Part shown: positions 24,218-30,119 of the stretch, in pieces
Numbering within the stretch: the stretch's first letter is position 1
Layout of the letters: every line of letters starts with the position of its first letter
Assembly: GCA_004555705.1 (NCBI GenBank)
Contig: SFHI01000005.1
Coordinates: 1-32,666 of the forward strand
From: Clostridiales bacterium
GTDB lineage: Bacteria > Bacillota > Clostridia > Oscillospirales > Oscillospiraceae
Length of the DNA: 32,666 bases
Direction: 5' to 3'
The notes under the pieces: model-generated
The model's input: the letters and a program-made list of their open reading frames with translations, nothing else
What the model was told of the DNA's origin: nothing
Databases searched by the model: none
Translations under genes and position numbers: made by a program

Positions 24218-25648
24218 TCAGATCCCTCCCTTGGGTGCGATGATAAAGGCTTCCTTCTCGGAGCCAAGATAGAACCGCTCACCGATGTGCAGCTGCACGG
24301 ACTCGTTGGCGGCCAGTCTCCGGCCTCCCTCCAGCAGGGTGCCGTAGGAGGAGCCCAGGTCCTTCAGCCACACGGTGACGCCGTCCACCATCAGCACGCA
24401 GTGAACCCTGCTGACGCCCGGGGTACCCGCGGGGTACACCAGATCGTTCTTTTGGGGATCACAGCCGATGCGGACGCTGTTGTCCAGGCTGAACCGCTGC
24501 CCCGCAAAGACGCCCGCGGTGCACTGGAGCCGGGGACGGCTGTCCGGAGTGGAGGGCGTGGGGGGCACGGGAGGCACGGGAGGCGTGGGAGGCACGGGAG
24601 GCACGGGGGGCTGAGGCGCGGGGCGCTTGCGCAGCAGCAGGAAGAGCACCACCGCGATCACCGCGACAGCCGCCACGGCGACTACGGCAATCAGCGCGAC
24701 ACTGCTGCCGCCCTTGCCGGGAGTATAGACGTCGTAGGAGATTTTCAGATCGTCCAGAATATCCTCCACATACTCGATCTCAATGGAGGCGAAGGCCTGC
24801 TGGTCGCCGGTGCTGGTATTCTGGCCGTAGCCCCAGGTGTTCACGCCGGCCACCACGCCGTCCTCCGTAATCAGGGGGCCGCCGGAGTTGCCGTGGTTGA
24901 TGGTAGCGGTGTGCTGAATGACCTGGATCTTCTTATCGTTGTCGTTTACAAAATTGGTATGCAGGGACACGATGCCGTTGGTCACGGTGACCTTGTCCGC
25001 GCTGCCGGCGTAGGAGGTCACGGAATTGGAGGAATCCACGGTGCTGCTGTCCGTGCTGGCGGGGTAACCCAGGGCATAGACGGTGCTGCCGGCCTCCAGC
25101 TTCACGGACTGATCCAGCAGGGGCAGCGCCATACGGCCGGAGATCGGCTCCGCCGCCCGGATCACGGCCAGGTCAGCGTGGTCCTGATCCGCCTCGTACA
25201 GAACGTCGCAGGGCACGGACCGGCTGGTGTCCAGCCCGTTGGCCTGGGTGAAGCCATAGTCATCCAGGAGGATGTAGACCCCGGTGAGCTTCAGCTCCAC
25301 ATATACATATTCCTGCTTCACGGAACCGTCCGCGTACCTTATGGGCATCTGGACGATGTCATATGTCGTGGATTCCACAACGTGCCGGTTGGTCACAAAG
25401 ACATCGGTCTCCTCACCGGCCACGCCGACACCGAAGGCGGAGCCGGAATAAATGGGAGTCTGGCTGGTGCTGGTCCCCAGGTATTCGCCGTCCAGGTCGT
25501 AGTACTCATTGCCTTCGTAGAAGGCCAGCACCCGGACCACGCCGTTGCGGGCCTCGCTGGTGGTGAAGGTTTTCTGCCCCGCGCAACCCGCAAGCATAAC
25601 GGTCAGCAGCAGCACCGCCAGGACAAGGGATAACATTCTTCGTTTCAT
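24218..25648 (-). CDS. Lipoprotein trypsin-like protease with TM helix and cytoplasmic FHA domain
   Basis: This 476-residue protein begins with a lipoprotein signal peptide (lipobox LAGC, Cys22). A trypsin/S1C-type protease domain follows, with His89 in VTNRHVV, Asp159 in DHADLAVI and Ser255 in GNSGGPL, all in canonical context. A TM helix (about 314-339) ends in RKRP, which predicts the C-terminus inside. A Pro-rich linker (PPVPP repeats, 344-370) leads to an FHA domain (about 384-465) with RIGCD, SRVH and SSYGT positions for phosphothreonine binding. The chain therefore joins an extracellular protease to an intracellular phosphopeptide reader. It has AAGGAGG before the ATG, follows the PP2C gene by 69 nt and precedes the kinase by 2 nt. 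The target of proteolysis and the direction of signalling are unknown. Confidence 0.88.
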   Translation of the reverse strand: MKRRMLSLVLAVLLLTVMLAGCAGQKTFTTSEARNGVVRVLAFYEGNEYYDLDGEYLGTSTSQTPIYSGSAFGVGVAGEETDVFVTNRHVVESTTYDIVQMPIRYADGSVKQEYVYVELKLTGVYILLDDYGFTQANGLDTSRSVPCDVLYEADQDHADLAVIRAAEPISGRMALPLLDQSVKLEAGSTVYALGYPASTDSSTVDSSNSVTSYAGSADKVTVTNGIVSLHTNFVNDNDKKIQVIQHTATINHGNSGGPLITEDGVVAGVNTWGYGQNTSTGDQQAFASIEIEYVEDILDDLKISYDVYTPGKGGSSVALIAVVAVAAVAVIAVVLFLLLRKRPAPQPPVPPVPPTPPVPPVPPTPSTPDSRPRLQCTAGVFAGQRFSLDNSVRIGCDPQKNDLVYPAGTPGVSRVHCVLMVDGVTVWLKDLGSSYGTLLEGGRRLAANESVQLHIGERFYLGSEKEAFIIAPKGGI

Positions 25649-25674
25649 TGGGGGTATCCTCCTTTTATCTCTCC

Positions 25675-25692
25675 GGCCGCTTCCGCGGCCGT
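25675..25692 (-). other. GC hairpin between PP2C and protease genes
   Basis: CGGCCGC GGAA GCGGCCG on the minus strand is a 7-bp stem with a GNRA-type loop and no T tract. It is more likely an mRNA processing or stability element than a terminator. Confidence 0.45.
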
Positions 25693-25717
25693 TTGATTGA
25701 TCTGCCCGGTTCCCGGT

Positions 25718-26818
25718 TCAGAATTCCAGGATCACCGCGGTGTAGTTGTCCTGATTCCGGAAGGCCTTGGCGTGGATCATCCGGACGATGGTGTCCGCCG
25801 CCTGCTGGGCCTCCTGACCCAGGGCGCTTTCCAACTCCGCCCGGGTCAGGGCGTTGTACACGCCGTCGCTCATCAGGATGATCCGGTCCCCGGAGCGCAG
25901 CCGCAGGGGCTCCGCGGGAATGTCCACATATTTCAGCTCGCCCATGCCCAGGTAGCTGGTGAGGCCCCCGGCCTTGGGATGGGTCTGGGCGTCCCACAGG
26001 GTTCCCATGCCGTTGATGGCCAGGGTGGACAGCTCATTGCGGTAGATATGCTCCCGGTTCAGCTGGATCAGGTCGCCCTGACGGTACAGGCAGATCCGGC
26101 TGTCGCCCACGGACACATATTCAAAGAAGCCGTCCCTGACGATGCCCGCCACCAGGGTGGTGCCGCTGGCCCCCAGTCCTCCCGGGCCCAGCAGGGCGTT
26201 CACCGCCTGATTGGCCCGGGCGGTCAGCGCCAGCAGGGGGTTGGGCTCCCGGCTGTTCAGGAAGCCCTCCAGCATGGCGGAGGCCGCGGCCTGGCTCACC
26301 TTGTCGCCGTCGGAGAGTCCGCCCATGCCGTCGGCCACCACGGCCAGCACGCCCTGGGCCGCGTACATCTCCAGGGGGGAGACTGCCATGCAGTCCTGCT
26401 GGCTCTCCCGGTCACCCTGGCAGTGGAGCTTGCCGACCCCGGCCACCCCGGTCACAGGGCCGGGAGCTGGAACCGGAGGCGCGCTTACTGGCGTCCCGGC
26501 AGCGGGAGCGGCGGGTCTGCGCTTCCTGGGACGGAAGGCCCCGGCAATCAGGGCGATGAGCAGTCCCAGGCACAGTGCCGCCAGCACACCCATAATGGCA
26601 AAGCACCACCCATGGCTCAGGGGAGGGATTCCGCTTCCGTTTTTCAGGGTCACGGCCAGGGTCTCCGAGGGATTGCCCTCGGTTTCCTGCGGAAGAAACT
26701 CGGTTCCCTCCGTGACCGTGGTCTCCCCGGACACCACGCCGGGTGTCTGGGAAACCGCGGCAGGCTCCTCACTGGGTTTCGTATTTCCCCAGGAGCCGGG
26801 AGTGGTCACATCATCCAT
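25718..26818 (-). CDS. Membrane-anchored PP2C-type Ser/Thr phosphatase
   Basis: This 366-residue protein should reverse phosphorylation by the neighbouring kinases. The PP2C domain (about 124-366) has all metal-binding aspartates in context: GDRESQQD (Asp142), VADGMGG (Asp163), LMSDGVYN (Asp318) and QDNYTAV (Asp357), plus GTTLVAGI and VGDSRICLYR. Unlike typical PrpC/Stp phosphatases, which are soluble, it has an N-terminal extension: about 70 acidic, Thr/Ser/Pro-rich residues, a TM helix (72-95) and a basic RPRKRRP stretch. The positive charges predict an outside N-terminus and a cytoplasmic phosphatase. The start codon overlaps the end of the FHA gene by 8 nt (ATGGATGA), implying translational coupling. 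Confidence 0.92.
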   Translation of the reverse strand: MDDVTTPGSWGNTKPSEEPAAVSQTPGVVSGETTVTEGTEFLPQETEGNPSETLAVTLKNGSGIPPLSHGWCFAIMGVLAALCLGLLIALIAGAFRPRKRRPAAPAAGTPVSAPPVPAPGPVTGVAGVGKLHCQGDRESQQDCMAVSPLEMYAAQGVLAVVADGMGGLSDGDKVSQAAASAMLEGFLNSREPNPLLALTARANQAVNALLGPGGLGASGTTLVAGIVRDGFFEYVSVGDSRICLYRQGDLIQLNREHIYRNELSTLAINGMGTLWDAQTHPKAGGLTSYLGMGELKYVDIPAEPLRLRSGDRIILMSDGVYNALTRAELESALGQEAQQAADTIVRMIHAKAFRNQDNYTAVILEF

Positions 26819-27569
26819 GCTTTACACCATCCGTCCAGCTGAACTTCTCGCCGCACAGGCCCACCAGCATCAGCTTGGTGTTGCCCACGGTGACTACGTC
26901 GTAATTTTCCATCTGCACATGGTTGAACACGGGCTCGTCGTTCAGCTCAATGATGTTCCGGCCGTCGGCGGGGCCCACATGGAAGGTGTTGCGCTTGGAG
27001 TAGAAGGCCACCACCGCGTGCTTCTGCCGGGAAATGGCGTTGTCGCCCTGGATGCGGATGTCTCCATCCTCCCGGCCGATGAAGTTGTAGCCGTCGTGGA
27101 GCCGGAAGTCCGTACCCCGCATGGGACCCTCAATGCAGACCAGCCAGCCCACCACCGGCTCGCTGACGCTGCCCACGCCGCCGACGGAAGAGACGGTCTT
27201 GGGGAAGGAACCGATGCCGCCGCTGGGAGGCGTGGTCTTGGGGAAGTCCCCAACGCCGCCGCTGGGAGGGGTGGTCTTGGGGAAGGAACCGATGCCGCCG
27301 CCGGAGGCATTCCGGGGGTCCTGGGTCTTGACGAAGGAACCGCCGCCGTAGCTGCCGCCGGAAGCATTCCGGGGGTCCTGGGTCTTGGGGAAGGAACCGA
27401 TGCCGCCGCCGTAGCCGCCCTGGTTGGGGTTCGCGGTCTTGGGGAATTCTCCGCCGCCGTAGCCGCCCTGGCCCGCCTCCACCGGCGCGGCCCCGCACTC
27501 CGGGCAGCGGGCATAGATGTCCGCGTTGAAATAATGTCCGTTGGGACAGGTACACATCTTGATTTCCAT
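26811..27569 (-). CDS. FHA-domain protein with zinc-binding N-terminus and FPKT repeats
   Basis: This 252-residue cytoplasmic protein has three parts. Residues 6-25 carry four cysteines (CTC...CPEC), probably a zinc ribbon. Residues 31-135 form a Gly-rich flexible linker with six repeats of (G)xFPKT (one as FVKT), Thr at 45, 63, 82, 99, 112 and 125; most are followed by xxP (KTANP, KTQDP, KTTPP). Residues 150-242 are an FHA domain (FIGRE with Arg165, ISRQKHA with Ser180 and His184, and GRNIIELN). FHA domains bind phosphothreonine, and the regular Thr array looks built for multisite phosphorylation by the nearby kinases. The ATG at 27569 follows CTGGAGG; the longer frame has no site. First gene of the FHA-PP2C-protease-kinase operon. 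Confidence 0.9.
   Translation of the reverse strand: MEIKMCTCPNGHYFNADIYARCPECGAAPVEAGQGGYGGGEFPKTANPNQGGYGGGIGSFPKTQDPRNASGGSYGGGSFVKTQDPRNASGGGIGSFPKTTPPSGGVGDFPKTTPPSGGIGSFPKTVSSVGGVGSVSEPVVGWLVCIEGPMRGTDFRLHDGYNFIGREDGDIRIQGDNAISRQKHAVVAFYSKRNTFHVGPADGRNIIELNDEPVFNHVQMENYDVVTVGNTKLMLVGLCGEKFSWTDGVKHG
27189..27449 (-). repeat. In-frame tandem repeats encoding the FPKT linker
   Basis: Units of about 36-54 bp encoding Gly-rich (G)xFPKTxxP segments; CATTCCGGGGGTCCTGGGTC recurs exactly at about 27307 and 27364. The near-identity suggests recent duplication and possible length variation between strains. Confidence 0.8.
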
Positions 27570-27683
27570 GATAAAACCTCCAGTTTTCTGACTGCTCCGT
27601 AAGCAGATGATATATGTTCCTATGTTCCGCCCCCAGCCCGGCGGATTGGCGCCTGAAGTTTTCAAACACGCTGCGTTTCCACC

Positions 27684-27792
27684 GTAGGGGCGGATATTAT
27701 CCGCCCGAAGGCTTCCATTTTTTGAGCGTTTTTTGACAGGACGGGACGTTGTCGCAGATATAAGGCTGCGGGCGGATATTATCCGCCCCTAC
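27684..27792. repeat. R3 miniature inverted-repeat element, copy 9
   Basis: Core GTAGGGGCGGATATTATCCG to CGGATATTATCCGCCCCTAC, perfect tips. It lies between the pseudokinase stop and the FHA gene; no Rho-independent terminator is visible in this gap. Confidence 0.87.
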
Positions 27793-27832
27793 GATGACGA
27801 ATTGCCAAACGCCGATTACCCCTCCCGGGGCT

Positions 27833-29623
27833 TCAGCCTTCCGCGGCGGGCTGTTCCTCGAAGCGGATGTCCGTGACGCTGAGGGAAAAGTCGTAGGTAA
27901 AGCCGCCGGAAACGGGGATCACGGCCACGGCGGAAATGCTCACGGGCCGGGAAAACCGGATGGTCTCCACCGCGCTTTCCCCGTCCAGCCGGAAGATGCC
28001 GTACTCCACCCAGTCGCCGCCGGACTCCTGGTACAGGAATTTCCACCGGGAAATCGGGATGCCCATATGGACTTCCGGTTCAAAATGCAATTTCAGGGAC
28101 CAGACATTGGGCACCGGTTTGTCCGCCCGGATACACCAGGTGTTGGCGCTCCCCCACCGGAACCGCTCCCAGTCCCCCATCAGGGTCTCGAGGTACCCCA
28201 GGTCGGCCTCGCCGCAGCGGGAGCAGATTCTGGGCTGCCCCTGGGCGGCATCCTGCCAGCTATGGCCCAGAGGCTCCCCCTGGGTTTCCCCGCAGCGGGC
28301 GCAGGTTTCCGGCTCCGTGCAGGTGGCCGCCTGCCAGTCGTGGCCCAGGGGCTCCCCCTGGGTTTCCCCGCAGCGGGCACAGGTTCTGGGTTCCGTACAG
28401 GTGGCGTCCTGCCAGTCATGGCCCAGAATGGAGCCCTCCAGCGCGCCGCACCGGGCGCAGGTCTTGGGCGTGGAGCAGGTGGCCTCCATCCAGGTGTGGC
28501 CCAGGGCCTCCCCATAGGTTTCCCCGCAGATGGCGCAGGTGTAGGGGTGAAGGCAGTCCGCTTCCTTCCAGACGTGGACATAGCGCACCAGCATCAGGCT
28601 CAGCGCCCCCAGAATCAGCAGCACCACGGCGGCCAGCACCAGCACGCCGAGCTTTCTTCCCCCGTCGCCGGGGCCCTTTTTCCGTTTCCGTCCGCCGGAG
28701 GGTTTCGCCGGCGAGGGCTGCTTGGGCGGAGGGGACTGTTTCGGCGGGGCGGAGGCTGCGGGCCGCTCCGGCGGGGCGGATTCCTCCCTCCGCGTGGGGG
28801 CCTCAGCCCCCGGAGCCTGGCCCCGCATGGCGGTCCGAAGCGCCCCGGCGGAAGCGAAGCCGCCCTCGGAGGACAGCCCCTTTTCCAGGGCCGCCGCCAT
28901 GTGCCGCGTCAGTCCGGGAATCTCCCCGGGACGCTCGTCCGGTTCCCTGCCCAGGCAGTCCAGGAAAATCCGGCAGAGGCTTGCCACATCCTCCCTGGGA
29001 TTTCTGCCGGGGTTATCCCCGATCCGGGGAAGTCGGGGGCCGCCCCTGGAGTCCAGCACAATGGCCTCCCAGTCCAGTCCCCCGTGGGAGAAGCCCTCCC
29101 GGTGGAACAGGTCCAGGGCCTCCATAAGCCCGTCCAGAATGCCCAGGGCCTCCTCGGGCAGCAGGAAGCCGCCCCGCATTTCCACATATTTTTTCAGGCT
29201 GCTGCCCCGGATCTGCTCACAGACCCGGTAGCAGGTTCCGTTCTCCTCAAAGGTCACTTCGGTTCCGGAGACCTCCGTCAGCCGGCTGTCCCGGCCCAGG
29301 GCCTGGGAAACCCGGCGGAACCGGGCCGCGCCCCTGGCGAAGGCCGGGCCGGCAGGCTTTACCTGCGTACCCTCCCGCCGGGCGGCGTCCTTGGGGTAGA
29401 ATTCCAGCAGCCGCACCGGCTCCCCCAGGGACTGATCCAGCGCCAGGTAGGCGATGGCCCCGGGGAACTCCTCCAGAACCTTGCCCACCAGGAACCGTCC
29501 GGCCAGCACCGTCCCCCGGGGAAGCTGATGGGGCAGGTTCTGCTCCTCCTCCCGGGTGCCGCAGCGCTGGCACACCGGCTGGTCGGTCAGGTCCATGCAC
29601 CCGTAGCACCGTCTTTGTGCCAT
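27833..29623 (-). CDS. Transmembrane pseudokinase with zinc ribbon and extracellular Cys-rich repeats
   Basis: This 596-residue protein is a clear paralogue of the kinase at 30120: both begin RRCxGCMxLT...CxxCG, continue PHQLxxGTVL, and share YVxMRGGxL and MEALDxxHR. All catalytic motifs are gone here. GQGGFG is EEFPGA, the VAVK Lys is Leu73, the alpha-C Glu is Val105, HRDISPDN is HGGLDWEA (180-187), and DFG is RIG (200-202). The C-lobe scaffold remains. A Pro-rich segment (275-310) and a TM helix (324-346) follow. Outside are about four 26-residue repeats with CxxCG and GHxWxxATC (357-475), likely zinc-knuckle modules, then a beta-rich domain. The ATG at 29623 has AGAGGGGA upstream. It has a consensus promoter at 29722. 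I infer a non-catalytic scaffold or regulator of the active kinases. Confidence 0.85.
   Translation of the reverse strand: MAQRRCYGCMDLTDQPVCQRCGTREEEQNLPHQLPRGTVLAGRFLVGKVLEEFPGAIAYLALDQSLGEPVRLLEFYPKDAARREGTQVKPAGPAFARGAARFRRVSQALGRDSRLTEVSGTEVTFEENGTCYRVCEQIRGSSLKKYVEMRGGFLLPEEALGILDGLMEALDLFHREGFSHGGLDWEAIVLDSRGGPRLPRIGDNPGRNPREDVASLCRIFLDCLGREPDERPGEIPGLTRHMAAALEKGLSSEGGFASAGALRTAMRGQAPGAEAPTRREESAPPERPAASAPPKQSPPPKQPSPAKPSGGRKRKKGPGDGGRKLGVLVLAAVVLLILGALSLMLVRYVHVWKEADCLHPYTCAICGETYGEALGHTWMEATCSTPKTCARCGALEGSILGHDWQDATCTEPRTCARCGETQGEPLGHDWQAATCTEPETCARCGETQGEPLGHSWQDAAQGQPRICSRCGEADLGYLETLMGDWERFRWGSANTWCIRADKPVPNVWSLKLHFEPEVHMGIPISRWKFLYQESGGDWVEYGIFRLDGESAVETIRFSRPVSISAVAVIPVSGGFTYDFSLSVTDIRFEEQPAAEG
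28199..28555 (-). repeat. In-frame tandem repeats encoding Cys-rich modules
   Basis: Units of 78 bp encode C-x5-C-x2-CG-x7-GH-x-W-x2-AT. The two middle units are nearly identical in DNA (GGGGCTCCCCCTGGGTTTCC recurs). The last unit has lost its first Cys. Confidence 0.8.
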
Positions 29624-29721
29624 TGAATCCCCTCTTTTCCTCCCGCGCCGTTTTTTCCCGACCCGGGTTTTGGGCTTTCCTCCCCTAGAGGGTATAGAAA
29701 GACCCATCATACAATGTGTCA

Positions 29722-29750
29722 ATTATAAATCCACATATTTCCATTGTCAA
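29722..29750 (-). promoter_or_regulatory. Consensus promoter of the pseudokinase gene
   Basis: On the minus strand: perfect TTGACA (complement of 29745-29750), 17-nt spacer, perfect TATAAT (complement of 29722-29727). A second TTGACA overlaps just downstream (29717-29722). The promoter may also serve the FHA-PP2C-protease-kinase genes by readthrough. Confidence 0.88.
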
Positions 29751-29868
29751 TAGTCGACCGGAAAGTCTAAAAAATTTCCGCCCCCCGCCCCGGCAGAGGG
29801 AGAAATCAGTACAATTGACAATTAACAATTGACAATTGACAATTAAGAATTGAAGCGTCCAAAACTTG

Positions 29869-30013
29869 CTGTCATTGCGAACCAGCGCGCACGCTGGTGT
29901 GGCAATCCCCCAACAATTCAGGGCGGTTCGTTAGGGCGTTTGTCCGTTTTTGTACATTTCCCCTCTGTCCGGGGGATTGCCACGCCAGTGTGCGCACTGG
30001 CTCGCAATGACAG
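29869..30013. repeat. R2 miniature inverted-repeat element, copy 6
   Basis: Core CTGTCATTGCGAACCAGCGC to GCACTGGCTCGCAATGACAG. Right outer motif AAACACCAATTTGCC (about 30025) is present; the left one is replaced by CAATTGA repeats. The centre is shortened. Confidence 0.85.
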
Positions 30014-30077
30014 CGTTTATTCGCTAAACACCAATTTGCCGTTCGCCCCAGGCCGGCCCTGGGGCGGGAACCCCTGT

Positions 30078-30109
30078 AAAAACGCGCCCCGCCCCGGGGA
30101 GGGCGGGGC
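30078..30109 (-). terminator. Rho-independent terminator of the DUF285 kinase gene
   Basis: On the minus strand GCCCCGCCC pairs with GGGCGGGGC, followed by GCGTTTTTAC. It lies just after the stop codon. Confidence 0.85.
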
Positions 30110-30119
30110 GGGGGCGGGG

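Larger units (their letters stand above)
29624..30119. other. Intergenic region with promoter and R2 element
   Basis: It contains the pseudokinase promoter, CAATTGA-type A/T-rich repeats (about 29815-29850), R2 copy 6 and the terminator of the DUF285 kinase. No gene is supported. Confidence 0.7.

Noticed and set aside
21642..24272. 876-codon open frame antisense to the kinase gene
   Set aside because: It is a GC-rich shadow frame: composition dominated by Gly, His, Val and Gln, no domain, no ribosome binding site, and the opposite strand has a fully supported multidomain protein.
28199..28555. Regular repeats that could suggest a CRISPR array
   Set aside because: The repeats are in frame within a long protein gene, units are 78 bp without variable spacers, and they encode a periodic Cys/His pattern.
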